DNA from: Clavibacter michiganensis
GTDB taxonomy: Bacteria > Actinomycetota > Actinomycetes > Actinomycetales > Microbacteriaceae
Length of the DNA: 64,000 nucleotides
NCBI RefSeq assembly: GCF_002151125.1
Contig: NZ_MDJZ01000005.1
Coordinates: 186,001-250,000 of the forward strand
Reading direction: 5' to 3'
The notes under the pieces are model-generated. The model ran no database searches, was not told the origin of the DNA, and saw only the letters and a program-made list of their open reading frames with translations. The first letter of the stretch is position 1. Every line of letters begins with the position of its first letter. Positions 20,879 to 30,048 of the stretch are shown here, piece after piece. Made by a program: the position numbers and the translations under genes.

Positions 20879-21661
20879 TCAGGCCGCGCGCGTCGTGCCG
20901 CGGCGGGATCGGTCGGGCACGGCGGTGAGGACGGCGCACGCGACGACCTCGCCGCCCGCGGCGCGCACGGCACGGCAGGTCTCCCGGAGGGTCGCGCCGG
21001 TGGTGAGGACGTCGTCGACCACGAGGATCCGGCGACCGGCGAGATCGACGCGCGCGACGAGGCAGCCGTCCACGTTGGCCGCGCGGGCGGCGACGCCGAG
21101 GCCGGCCTGGTCGGCAGGCCTCCGGGCGAACCGGAGCGGATGGCGCCCGAGCCCCGGGAGGCCCGGCGCGCGCAGCGGGCGGATGCCGGCGCGCGCGAGC
21201 AGGACCTCGACGGGCGCGTAGCCGCGACGGCGGAGGGAGGCGGCGGGCGAGGGCACGGGGATCACGTCGACGGGCGGCGCGCCGACCTCCCCCGCGGCGG
21301 CGAGGGCCGCGCGGACGGCACGGCCGAGCGGCGCCGCCATCGCCCGGGCCGCGTCGGTGCGGCCCTCCTCCTTGAGGGCGGACAGGAGCTGCGGCCACGG
21401 GGGCGCGTAGGCGCTCCCGCAACCGACCGGCAGCACGCGGGCGGGCTCGCGTCCGCGAGGCGAGGCGACGGCCGGGAGCGCGAGGGCCCGGACATGCGGC
21501 CGTCCGTCGAGCGCGGCCCGGCAGGGCGGGCACACGGCGCGGTCCGGGGACCCGCATCCGGCGCACGTCACGGGGGCGACCACCGCGAGGGCGTCGAGCA
21601 GGGCGGAGCGCAGGGCGGGCGGGACACGGGAGGGGGCGGGCGGCGACGGCTCGGGGATCAC
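20879..21661 (-). CDS. comF: ComF-family phosphoribosyltransferase-like protein
   Basis: About 260 residues. A short N-terminal zinc-finger-like element (TCAGCGSPDRAVCPPC, four Cys) precedes a type I PRTase fold. PVPSPAASLRRRGY and the PRPP loop RILVVDDVLTTGATLRE are clear. ComF proteins support DNA uptake or nucleotide salvage in other bacteria; here competence is not implied. GTG 21661 is chosen because upstream sequence would overlap lpqB. It follows lpqB by 61 bases. Confidence 0.88.
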   Translation of the reverse strand: MIPEPSPPAPSRVPPALRSALLDALAVVAPVTCAGCGSPDRAVCPPCRAALDGRPHVRALALPAVASPRGREPARVLPVGCGSAYAPPWPQLLSALKEEGRTDAARAMAAPLGRAVRAALAAAGEVGAPPVDVIPVPSPAASLRRRGYAPVEVLLARAGIRPLRAPGLPGLGRHPLRFARRPADQAGLGVAARAANVDGCLVARVDLAGRRILVVDDVLTTGATLRETCRAVRAAGGEVVACAVLTAVPDRSRRGTTRAA

Positions 21662-21722
21662 GCGCGGAGGGTCGCACGCCCGCGACCCGGACGGGACGGA
21701 GCCGACGGATCCGTGGAGCGCG

Positions 21723-23459
21723 TCAGCGCTTGGTGGCCACGAAGGAGACGCCGGTCGCCGTCTGCTGCCACGTGCTGCCACGGGGCGTGAGCAGGGCGCC
21801 CGCGCTCGTGAGCACGCGGAGCCCGGTCGCGTCGTTGGCGCCCGTGATCGAGACGCCGTCCGCCGCGGATCCCATGTCCTCGGACGGACCGCCCACCTGG
21901 TGCAGCTCGACCTTGCGCTCGCCGTCGGGGGCGAGGGTCAGGGTGGCGACGTCGAGCTCGTCGACCCAGGTCGCGTCGAGAGGGGTGCCCGGCGAGGCGA
22001 GGAGCTCGAGCGGCGTGGTCGTGAGGGAGATCGGGACGCCGCCGTCGCGCACGATCGAGGCGACGAGCAGCTGCGGCCCGGCGCCCGTCTCCAGCTGGAC
22101 GAGGACGCGGGCGCCGTCGCGCGCGACCTCGAGCGAGACGACGCGGCCCGTGGCGGTCCAGCTGACGGCCACGGGGTGGCCGACGCCGTCCGGCCCCCAG
22201 GCGACGAGCCCGCGGGGATCCGACGCGGGCGTCGACCAGACGTAGCCCTGGGCGTCGAGCGACGGCGCCACGAGGCCCGGGCGCGTGTCGAGGAGGACCG
22301 CGTCGCGATCGCCGTCGCCCACCGACCACACGCCCGACCCGTTCCGGACCGCCGCCTGCTGTCCGTCGGCGCTGAGCGTCGCCGCGTCGGCCCCGAGCGC
22401 CGTGACGCGGGTGCCCAGCGTCCCGAGCGGGACGACCTCTCCCCCGCCCAGGTACCCGAAGGCGCCCTGGGCGAGGACGAGCGGACGCGACTCCGCCTGG
22501 GGGTCCTTGACGGGTCCGCGCCCGCCGAGGTCCGCGACGGTGAGGGGCGTGCCGTCGACGAGCATCTGCACGTCGAGCACGGACGGGATGTTGGACAGGC
22601 TCTGCCGCAGCTGCAGCTTCATCCGCTGCTGCGTGACGTCGTCGGCGGCGCGCGCCTCCGTCGAGAGGTCGACCTGCGGGGTGCCGCCCGCGGTCGTGAC
22701 GGCGGACGACGCCAGCTGCGTGCCCTCCGGGAACGCGGTGACGACCGCGGGCTGGGACAGCCACGGCGACGGGCCCTGCAGGAGGGACTTGACGATGCGC
22801 GTGCTGACGCTCTGGGATGCACGCGTGACGAAGAAGCGGAGGTCCGGCACGAGGAACGAGAACGTGGGATCGAAGAAGTACAGGGCGTGCGCGCTGAAGA
22901 TCTCGCGGAAGTAGGTGGAGCGGAGCGCGATCCCGTCGGGCGCCCTCGCGATCCGCCATTCGCCGCGCTCCTGCACGAGCTGGAAGGACAGGCGCGTCTC
23001 CTGGTCGCTGCCGACCTCGCGGTAGTGGCCCTGGCCGTCGACCGTGGCGATCGTCGTGACGGAGTAGCTGTAGCTGCCGTCGACCTCCTCCGAGGTGCTC
23101 GCCTGGCCCTCCCAGACGACGACGCTCGCGAACGGGTCCCAGCGCGACGCGAAGTCGGACGAGAGGAACTGGCGGGCGACGCCGTACTGGTCGGCGGAGC
23201 TGGTGGCGGCGTCGACGAACCCGGCGATGACGTCGTCCGGGGCGTCGCCGTCCTGCGGCCCGTCCGGCTGGTAGCTGACGCCGGACTCGTCCGTGACGGT
23301 GGCGGGGTCGCCCTCGGAGACGGGGCCGCCGGACGGGATGGAGACGCAGCCGGAGAGGAGGACCGCGCAGGCGGCGACCAGCGCGACGGCGGCCGCGCGG
23401 GCGGACCGGCGGGGCGCGCGGCGCGGACGGGGGCGGTGCGGATCAGGTGCTGGGGACAC
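21723..23459 (-). CDS. lpqB: LpqB, MtrAB-associated lipoprotein
   Basis: 578 residues. The lipobox is VLLSGC, with Cys38 as the lipidation site. Next come an N-terminal domain, a GerMN domain (roughly 215-300, including VKSLLQGPSPWL) and a C-terminal beta-propeller-like half. In mycobacteria LpqB binds the MtrB extracellular domain and tunes MtrA phosphorylation and cell division. Its start overlaps the mtrB stop by 17 bases, which indicates coupling. Confidence 0.95.
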   Translation of the reverse strand: MSPAPDPHRPRPRRAPRRSARAAAVALVAACAVLLSGCVSIPSGGPVSEGDPATVTDESGVSYQPDGPQDGDAPDDVIAGFVDAATSSADQYGVARQFLSSDFASRWDPFASVVVWEGQASTSEEVDGSYSYSVTTIATVDGQGHYREVGSDQETRLSFQLVQERGEWRIARAPDGIALRSTYFREIFSAHALYFFDPTFSFLVPDLRFFVTRASQSVSTRIVKSLLQGPSPWLSQPAVVTAFPEGTQLASSAVTTAGGTPQVDLSTEARAADDVTQQRMKLQLRQSLSNIPSVLDVQMLVDGTPLTVADLGGRGPVKDPQAESRPLVLAQGAFGYLGGGEVVPLGTLGTRVTALGADAATLSADGQQAAVRNGSGVWSVGDGDRDAVLLDTRPGLVAPSLDAQGYVWSTPASDPRGLVAWGPDGVGHPVAVSWTATGRVVSLEVARDGARVLVQLETGAGPQLLVASIVRDGGVPISLTTTPLELLASPGTPLDATWVDELDVATLTLAPDGERKVELHQVGGPSEDMGSAADGVSITGANDATGLRVLTSAGALLTPRGSTWQQTATGVSFVATKR

Positions 23460-25077
23460 GGGCGTCCTCCTCGTCGGCGCGGTCGTCCGCGGGGTCGTCG
23501 GGCGGCAGCGCGACGGGCGAGCTGTCGAAGGGGACGTCGGGGCGCCGCGGCAGGGTCAGGCGGAAGCAGGATCCCTCGCCCGGCCGCGACCACAGCTGCA
23601 GCCAGCCGTGGTGCAGGTTCGCGTCCTCGAGGGAGATCGCGAGGCCGAGGCCGGTGCCGCCCGTGGTGCGCTGGCGCGACGGATCCGCCCGCCAGAACCG
23701 GTCGAACACGTGGCCCATCTCCTCGTGCGTCATGCCGACGCCGTAGTCGCGGACGGCGAGCGCGACGGCGTCCCGGTCGCTGTCGACCGTGATCACGATG
23801 GGCCGCCCCTCGCCGTGGTCGACCGCGTTGCCCACGAGGTTCGTGACGATGCGGCGCACCCGGCGGGCGTCCATCTCCGCGTCGAAGTACCCGCCCGGCG
23901 CGACCAGCCGGAGCTCCGAGCCCTTCTGCGCGGCGAGCCCCTCGAACTCCTCGATGGAGTCCTCGACGAGCCGGACGAGGTTGGTCGGCTCGGTCACGAG
24001 GTCGACGGCGCCCGCGTCGAACCGGCTGATCTCCAGCAGGTCGGCGAGCAGGGTCTCGAACCGCTCCACCTGCGTGTGCAGCAGCTCCGCGCTGCGGGCG
24101 GCCGGCGGGCTGAAGTCCTCGCGCAGGTCGTAGAGCACGCCGCCGGCGAGCCGGATGGTGGTGAGCGGCGTGCGGAGCTCGTGCGAGACGTCGGAGACGA
24201 AGCGCTGCTGCAGCTGCGAGAGGTCGGCGAGCTGCGTGATCTGCGACTGCAGCGAGTCGGCCATGCCGTTGAAGGAGCGCGCGAGCGTCGCGATCACGTC
24301 CTCGCCCTTCACGGGCAGGCGCTCCTCGAGCTGCCCGGCCGCGAGCTTCTGGCTCGTGTCGGCGGCGACGCGGATGGGCGCGACGACGAGCCGCACGACG
24401 AGCCACGCGATCGCGCCGATGAGCACGATGAGGAAGAGGAACGCCAGGAGGATCGTGCCGGCGACGAAGTCCAGGGTCTGCTGGATGTCGCCGAGGTCGT
24501 AGACGAGGTACAGCTCGTAGCGGCCGGCCGACGGGATGTCGATGCTGGAGCCGACGACGATGCCGGGGCTGGTGGCGCCCTGGTCGCCCACGGGGATCGC
24601 GACCGACTGCCACTGCTGAGTGCCCGTGCCCTCGCCGACCGCGCGGCGGAGGTCGGCACTCAGGAGGCTGTCGACGTAGTCGGCGGTGGACGCGTTCTGC
24701 AGGATGTTGCGCGCCTCCGTGCCGGGCGTGCGGCGGAAGGCGAAGTCGGAGAGGTTGATGGCGCTGCCGCGGAGCTCGTCGAAGACCTGCGTGCGCAGCT
24801 GCTCGAGCTCGGTCTGGTCGGAGGCGTCGGAGGAGGTGAACTGCTCCTGCATCCGGCTCGTGGCGCTGTTCGACTGCTGCAGCACGGTGTCGAGCCGCTG
24901 GCGGAAGAGGTCGCTCGAGATGCTCTGCGTCATGAGGATGCCGATGAGCAGCACGGTGACGCCCGAGAGCGCGACCGTGATGAGGACGGTGCGGAACTGG
25001 AGGGACACCGCCCAGATCCGGACGAGGCGGCGCGGCCACGACCTCCAGTCGACGAGCCACACGGGCAGGGGGCGCAT
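23443..25077 (-). CDS. mtrB: Sensor histidine kinase MtrB
   Basis: 544 residues. Two transmembrane helices (about 30-50 and 205-235) flank an extracellular sensor domain. HAMP follows, then HisKA with DVSHELRTPLTTIRLA (His299) and HATPase motifs NLVGNAVDHG, RDYGVGM and TGGTGLGLAI. It phosphorylates MtrA and controls septation, osmotic response and cell-wall hydrolases. mtrA, mtrB and lpqB form one operon; mtrB begins 4 bases after the mtrA stop. Confidence 0.96.
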   Translation of the reverse strand: MRPLPVWLVDWRSWPRRLVRIWAVSLQFRTVLITVALSGVTVLLIGILMTQSISSDLFRQRLDTVLQQSNSATSRMQEQFTSSDASDQTELEQLRTQVFDELRGSAINLSDFAFRRTPGTEARNILQNASTADYVDSLLSADLRRAVGEGTGTQQWQSVAIPVGDQGATSPGIVVGSSIDIPSAGRYELYLVYDLGDIQQTLDFVAGTILLAFLFLIVLIGAIAWLVVRLVVAPIRVAADTSQKLAAGQLEERLPVKGEDVIATLARSFNGMADSLQSQITQLADLSQLQQRFVSDVSHELRTPLTTIRLAGGVLYDLREDFSPPAARSAELLHTQVERFETLLADLLEISRFDAGAVDLVTEPTNLVRLVEDSIEEFEGLAAQKGSELRLVAPGGYFDAEMDARRVRRIVTNLVGNAVDHGEGRPIVITVDSDRDAVALAVRDYGVGMTHEEMGHVFDRFWRADPSRQRTTGGTGLGLAISLEDANLHHGWLQLWSRPGEGSCFRLTLPRRPDVPFDSSPVALPPDDPADDRADEEDARVPST

Positions 25078-25081
25078 CGGG

Positions 25082-25762
25082 CTAGGCCGCGGCCCCCGCG
25101 CGGTAGCCGACGCCGCGTACGGTCATGACGATGCGCGGGTTGTCCGGGTCGTCCTCCACCTTCGCGCGCAGGCGCTGCACGTGGACGTTGACGAGACGCG
25201 TGTCGGCCTTGTACTGGTAGCCCCAGACCTGCTCGAGGAGCATCTCGCGCGTGAACACCTGCTGCGGCCGGCTGGCCAGCGCGTGCAGGAGGTCGAACTC
25301 GAGGGGCGTGAGGTTGATCCGCTCCTCGCCGCGGCGCACCTCGTGGCCCTCGACGTCGACGACGAGGTCGCCGACCTGGAGGAGGCCGGGCGAGGCGGCG
25401 GCCGCGGGGCGCAGGCGCGTGCGGATGCGGGCGACGAGCTCCTTGGGGTTGAACGGCTTGACGATGTAGTCGTCCGCGCCGGACTCGAGGCCCTTCACGA
25501 CGTCCGCCGTGTCGGACTTCGCCGTGAGCATGATGATGGGGACGCCGGACTCGGCGCGGATGAGGTCGCACACCTGGATGCCGTCGAGGCCCGGAAGCAT
25601 GAGGTCGAGCAGCACCAGGTCGGGCTTGCCCTCGTGGAACGCGGCGAGCGCCTGGCCGCCGTCCGCGCAGAAGGAGGGCTCGAAGCCCTCGGTGCGGAGG
25701 ACGATGCCGATCATCTCGGCGAGCGCGGTGTCGTCGTCGACCACCAGGATCCGTGCTGTCAT
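25082..25762 (-). CDS. mtrA: Response regulator MtrA
   Basis: 226 residues, OmpR/PhoB class. The receiver domain has the acidic pocket at DDD (9-11), phospho-acceptor Asp53 in LLDLMLPG, and KPFN near 103. The C-terminal winged helix has INLTPLEFDLLHALASRP and RLVNVHVQRLRAKVE. MtrA is the essential regulator of cell-wall and division genes in actinobacteria. A TACCCT -10 candidate lies about 33-38 bases upstream of ATG 25762. Confidence 0.97.
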   Translation of the reverse strand: MTARILVVDDDTALAEMIGIVLRTEGFEPSFCADGGQALAAFHEGKPDLVLLDLMLPGLDGIQVCDLIRAESGVPIIMLTAKSDTADVVKGLESGADDYIVKPFNPKELVARIRTRLRPAAAASPGLLQVGDLVVDVEGHEVRRGEERINLTPLEFDLLHALASRPQQVFTREMLLEQVWGYQYKADTRLVNVHVQRLRAKVEDDPDNPRIVMTVRGVGYRAGAAA

Positions 25763-25885
25763 GTGATCTGGGTTCCCTGTCCTCGTAGGCCCCCAGGGTA
25801 GCCGGTGGATCCGCCGGAACCGCGGGGCGCGCGCGGACCGGGCGCCGCGGTGACTTCGGCGAGAGCCTGTGGGAGGCTGGCGGGC

Positions 25886-27166
25886 GTGACCGATGACCAG
25901 AGCTGGCAGGCCCCGGGCGGCGCACCGTCCGGTCCCGGGGGGTCCCCGGATCCGGATCGCACGGGCGCAGGGGCCCCGACACCGCCGGCTCCCGGGTCGA
26001 CCGGCGCCCCATCCGCCGGCGCGTACGGCGCCCCGCCCGCGCCCGGCTTCCCGCCGCCTCCCGGCTGGGGCGCCGCGCCCGGCTGGACCCCGCCGCCGAA
26101 GCCCGGCCTGCTGCCGCTGCGGCCGCTCAGCCTCGGCGCGATCCTCGCGGGCTCCTTCCAGACGCTGCGCCGGAACCCGGGCGCCACGGTCGGCAGCGCC
26201 CTCCTCATCCAGGGCCTCGTCGGCGTCGTGACCCTCGTGATCGTGGGCGGCGTCACCGGCTTCGTGGTCACGCGGATACTCTCCGCACGCGAGGCGGACC
26301 AGGGGCCGATCATCGCGGGCGGCGTGGCCGCGGTCGTGGTCGCCGCCCTCGTCACGATCGTGCTGTCGATCGTCGCGTCCGCGTTCCTGCAGGGCGTGGT
26401 CGCGAGCGAGGTTGCCCGCGGCACGCTCGGCGAGCGCCTCCGCATGCGGGCGCTGTGGCGCCTCGCCCGACCGCGTCTCGTGCCGCTCGTGCTGTGGAGC
26501 CTCTCGCTCACGGCCGCGTGGACGCTCGTCTTCGGCGTGCTCACGGGCATCGTGGTGCTGCTCGTGCTCGCCGGCGGCGCGGGCGTCGCCGCGGGGATCA
26601 TCGTGGGCGTGCTCGGCGTGCTCGGCCTCGTGGTGCTCGCCGCGTGGGTCTCCACGCGCCTCGCCCTCGTTCCCAGCGCGATCGTGATCGAGCGCCTCCG
26701 GCCGCTGGCGGCGGCCCGTCGGTCGTGGGCGCTCACGATCGGCTCGTTCTGGCGCGTGCTCGGGATCCTGCTGCTCACCGCGGTGATCGTGTCCGCGGCC
26801 ACGAACGTGGTGACGGTGCCGCTGACGCTGCTGACCTCGATCCTGCAGACGGTGCTCTTCCCGAACGGGGAGCTCGACTTCGAGACCTTCGACGCCTCGG
26901 TCGTTTTCTACGTCGGCGCGCAGCTCGTGACGCTCGTGGTGAGCGTCGTGGTGGGGAGCATCGGCGCCGTCGTCACGTCGGCGAACGCGGCCATCCTCTA
27001 CATCGACCTGCGGATGCGGCGCGAGGGGCTCGACCTCGAGCTCGCGCGCTTCGCCGAGGAGCGCGCGGCCGGCGCGGAGTCGGCCGCGGGGCCGGCGGCG
27101 CGGGACCCGTACGCGGCGCCCGCCGGCGCGCCCGGCACGACCGCCGGCGGCCCGGGACGCGCGTGA
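25886..27166 (+). CDS. Multi-pass membrane protein (GDPD-like membrane domain)
   Basis: 426 residues. A Pro/Gly-rich cytoplasmic N-terminus of about 80 residues is followed by six to eight hydrophobic segments and a short Ala/Pro tail. It has the look of the glycerophosphodiester-phosphodiesterase membrane domain without the enzyme part. GTG 25886 has GGGAGG about 9 bases upstream. It starts a plus-strand operon (this gene, DUF4129, DUF4350, MoxR, DUF58) like Rv3690-Rv3693 of M. tuberculosis. Function is unknown. Confidence 0.8.
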   Translation: MTDDQSWQAPGGAPSGPGGSPDPDRTGAGAPTPPAPGSTGAPSAGAYGAPPAPGFPPPPGWGAAPGWTPPPKPGLLPLRPLSLGAILAGSFQTLRRNPGATVGSALLIQGLVGVVTLVIVGGVTGFVVTRILSAREADQGPIIAGGVAAVVVAALVTIVLSIVASAFLQGVVASEVARGTLGERLRMRALWRLARPRLVPLVLWSLSLTAAWTLVFGVLTGIVVLLVLAGGAGVAAGIIVGVLGVLGLVVLAAWVSTRLALVPSAIVIERLRPLAAARRSWALTIGSFWRVLGILLLTAVIVSAATNVVTVPLTLLTSILQTVLFPNGELDFETFDASVVFYVGAQLVTLVVSVVVGSIGAVVTSANAAILYIDLRMRREGLDLELARFAEERAAGAESAAGPAARDPYAAPAGAPGTTAGGPGRA

Positions 27167-27849
27167 CCGCCTCCCCCCTCCTGTCGGCTACCGCGCGCGG
27201 GGCCGCGGTCCCGCTGGATCCCGACGCCGACGACGCGCGGCGCCTCCTCCTCGACGAGCTCGCGAAGCCGGAGTACGAGGCCGCCCGGCCGAACGCGCTC
27301 GACCTCGCGGCGCAGGCCGTGGGCGACTGGATCGCCGGGCTCCTCGACGGCGCGGGCGGCGGCCTCGCCGACCTCGCGCCCGTGGTGATCGGGGTGCTCG
27401 TGCTCGCGGTCGTCGTCGTGGCCTTCCTCGTCTTCGGGGCGCCGCGCCGGGACCGCAGGCGGGCGGCCGCGCGCGGCGACGGGCTCTTCGGATCCGACGA
27501 CCGGCGCTCCGCCGAGGAGCTGCGCCGGGCGGCCGAGGCGTCCCGCCGGGCGGGCGACCTCGCGGCGGCCGGGTCCGACCTGTTCCGGGCCATCGCGCGC
27601 GAGCAGGCCGAGCGCACGATCGTGGCGGTGGATCCCGGCACCACGGCCCGCGGGTTCGCCCGCCGGGCGGGATCCGCGCACCCGGACCACGCCGCGCGCC
27701 TCGTCGTCGCGGCCGACGACTTCGACGCCGTCCGCTACCTCGGCCGACCCGGCACCGAGGAGATGCTCGACCGGCTGTCCGCGCTCGACCGCGACCTGCG
27801 GACGGCCGTGCCGGTGCTGCAGGAGCCCGTCGGCGCGGGTCCCCGATGA
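27163..27849 (+). CDS. DUF4129 domain protein
   Basis: 228 residues with one transmembrane helix (VVIGVLVLAVVVVAFLVFGA, about 71-90). The DUF4129 region after it carries SAEELRRAAEASRRAGDLA, DLFRAIAREQAER and PGTTARGFARRAG. Such proteins often accompany MoxR/DUF58 modules and transglutaminase-like proteins. GTGA overlaps the upstream stop and ATGA overlaps the next gene, so translation is coupled throughout the operon. Confidence 0.85.
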   Translation: MTASPLLSATARGAAVPLDPDADDARRLLLDELAKPEYEAARPNALDLAAQAVGDWIAGLLDGAGGGLADLAPVVIGVLVLAVVVVAFLVFGAPRRDRRRAAARGDGLFGSDDRRSAEELRRAAEASRRAGDLAAAGSDLFRAIAREQAERTIVAVDPGTTARGFARRAGSAHPDHAARLVVAADDFDAVRYLGRPGTEEMLDRLSALDRDLRTAVPVLQEPVGAGPR

Positions 27850-29084
27850 GCGCGCCCGCGCCCGCCCCGGCCGCCCTCGCGACGGCCGAGACCCGGACGC
27901 CCCGGCAGGCGCTCCGCCGGGCCGGCACGTGGATCGCCCTGGCCGCCCTCGCCGTCGTGGTCGCCCTGGCCTCGCTCGCGGTGTCGGGCGCCGCCCGGCA
28001 GGGCGACGCGCTCGCGCCGGACAACCCGGCACCCGGCGGCACGCAGGCGCTCGCCCGCGTGCTCCAGGCCCAGGGCGTGGAGGTCACGCTCGCGACGACG
28101 CTCGCCGAGGCGCGCGCCGCCGTCGGGGACGGGGACGACGCGACGCTCGTGCTCGGCCCCACCTCCGACCGGCTCGACGGCGATCGCCTCGCGGAGGTCG
28201 GCCGCCTGTCCACGCGCACGGTGCTCCTGGCCCCCGACTTCCGGACGCTGCAGGCGTTGGCGCCCGACGTCGCGGCGGGCGGCGCGGCCGAGTCCGCCGA
28301 CCGCGCGCTCGATGCCGCGTGCGCGCTCCCGCCCGCCCGCGCGGCGGGATCCGTGCCCGACGACGCGCCCGTGTTCCGGTACATCGGCGACGACCCCTCC
28401 ACCGCCGTCACGTGCTTCCCCGACGACACCGGCGCCGCGTACGCCCTCCTCCAGGTGCCCGCTGCCCTCGCACCCGGAGGCACCGTGACCGTGCTCGGCG
28501 CGGATCCGGTCCTCACGAACGACCGCATCGCCGAGCAGGGGTCCGCCGCGCTCGCGCTGGGCGTGCTCGGCGAGCGGCCGCGCCTCGTCTGGTACACGCC
28601 CTCGCCCGACGACGCCTCCGACGCGCCGCCCACGCTCGGCGAGCTGACGCCCGGGTGGGTCACCCCGGCGATCGTGCTGCTGGGCGCCGCCGCCCTCGCC
28701 GCCGCCGTGTGGCGCGGCCGCCGCCTCGGCCCGCTCGTGGTGGAGCGGCTGCCCGTCGTGGTGCGCGCCGACGAGACCGCCGAGGGCCGCGCCCGGCTCT
28801 ACCAGCGGGCGGACGCGCGCGAGCACGCCCTCGACGCGCTGCGCGTGGGCACGGTCGACCGGATCGCCACGACGCTCGCGCTCGGGCGCCTCGCCTCCGT
28901 CGAGGACGTGGTGGCCGCGTCCGCCGCCGCCCTCCGCGAGGACCCCGCGGGGATCCGCGCCCTCGTCCTCGACGACCTCCCCCGCACCGACCGCGACCTG
29001 GTCGACCTCGCCGGTCGCCTCGCCGACCTCGAGCGCCGGGTCGCCCGCGCCGCCGACCCCGCCACAGGAGAATGGATCCCATGA
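27846..29084 (+). CDS. DUF4350 domain protein
   Basis: 412 residues. One N-terminal transmembrane helix (about 29-50) leads into an extracytoplasmic DUF4350 domain (PGGTQALARVLQAQGVEV). A second helix (about 270-290) precedes a cytoplasmic tail with RADARGHALD-like helical sequence. The fold is related to the ThuA/IFT52-type glutamine-amidotransferase-like domains, without a visible catalytic triad. It is coupled on both sides by 4-base overlaps. Its role is probably in envelope maintenance with MoxR. Confidence 0.85.
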   Translation: MSAPAPAPAALATAETRTPRQALRRAGTWIALAALAVVVALASLAVSGAARQGDALAPDNPAPGGTQALARVLQAQGVEVTLATTLAEARAAVGDGDDATLVLGPTSDRLDGDRLAEVGRLSTRTVLLAPDFRTLQALAPDVAAGGAAESADRALDAACALPPARAAGSVPDDAPVFRYIGDDPSTAVTCFPDDTGAAYALLQVPAALAPGGTVTVLGADPVLTNDRIAEQGSAALALGVLGERPRLVWYTPSPDDASDAPPTLGELTPGWVTPAIVLLGAAALAAAVWRGRRLGPLVVERLPVVVRADETAEGRARLYQRADAREHALDALRVGTVDRIATTLALGRLASVEDVVAASAAALREDPAGIRALVLDDLPRTDRDLVDLAGRLADLERRVARAADPATGEWIP

Positions 29085-30034
29085 CCGACGACCTCCGCAC
29101 CAGCCTGCTCGCCGTCCGGACCGAGGTCGAGAAGGCCGTCGTCGGGCAGGACGGCGCCGTGACGGGCATGATCATCGCCCTCCTCGCGCGCGGCCACGTG
29201 CTCCTCGAGGGCGTGCCCGGCGTCGCGAAGACGCTGCTCGTCCGCTCGCTCAGCCACGCCCTCCGCCTCGACACCGCGCGCGTGCAGTTCACGCCCGACC
29301 TCATGCCGGGCGACATCACCGGATCCCTCGTCTACGACTCCCGCGAGGGCGCGTTCTCGTTCCGGCGCGGGCCCGTGTTCACGAGCATCCTGCTGGCGGA
29401 CGAGATCAACCGGACGCCGCCGAAGACCCAGTCGGCGCTGCTCGAGGCGATGGAGGAGCGGCAGGTCACGGTCGACGGCGAGAGCCACGCCCTGCCCGAC
29501 CCCTTCCTCGTCGCGGCCACGCAGAACCCCGTCGAGTACGAGGGCACCTACACGCTGCCCGAGGCGCAGCTCGACCGCTTCCTGCTGAAGCTCGTGCTCG
29601 ACCTGCCCGAGCGCGACGCCGAGGTGGAGGTGCTCCGCCGGCACTCGACGGGCTTCGACCCGCGCGACCTCGAGGCGGCGGGCGTCCGACCCGTCCTCGA
29701 CGCCGACGGGCTCCATCGCGCGCAGGCCGCTGTGCGCGAGGTGCGCGTCGGCGCCGACGTGCTCGCGTACATGGTCGATCTCGCGCGGGCGACCCGCCTG
29801 TCGCCGTCGGTGCAGCTCGGGGTGTCGCCCCGCGGATCCACGAGCCTGCTGGCCGCGAGCCGCGCGTGGGCGTGGCTGAGCGGCTTCGACGCCGTGACGC
29901 CCGACCACGTGCAGGAGATGGTGCTGCCCGTGCTCCGGCACCGCATCGCGCTCCGGCCCGAGGCCGAGCTCGAGGGCGTCTCCGTGGACGCCGTGCTCCG
30001 CGGCGTCATGGCGCAGGTGCAGGTGCCGATCTAG
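29081..30034 (+). CDS. MoxR-family AAA+ ATPase
   Basis: 317 residues. Walker A is GVPGVAKT (44-51), Walker B is LLADEINRTPPKTQSALLEA, and sensor and lid motifs (TQNPVEYEGTYTLPEAQLDRF) are complete. MoxR ATPases act as chaperones that mature partner proteins, often those with VWA or DUF58 domains, as encoded next door. ATG 29081 overlaps the DUF4350 stop (ATGA) and has ACAGGAGA about 10 bases upstream; ATG 29072 is too close to that site. Confidence 0.95.
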   Translation: MTDDLRTSLLAVRTEVEKAVVGQDGAVTGMIIALLARGHVLLEGVPGVAKTLLVRSLSHALRLDTARVQFTPDLMPGDITGSLVYDSREGAFSFRRGPVFTSILLADEINRTPPKTQSALLEAMEERQVTVDGESHALPDPFLVAATQNPVEYEGTYTLPEAQLDRFLLKLVLDLPERDAEVEVLRRHSTGFDPRDLEAAGVRPVLDADGLHRAQAAVREVRVGADVLAYMVDLARATRLSPSVQLGVSPRGSTSLLAASRAWAWLSGFDAVTPDHVQEMVLPVLRHRIALRPEAELEGVSVDAVLRGVMAQVQVPI

Positions 30035-30048
30035 TGGCGCGCCGCTAG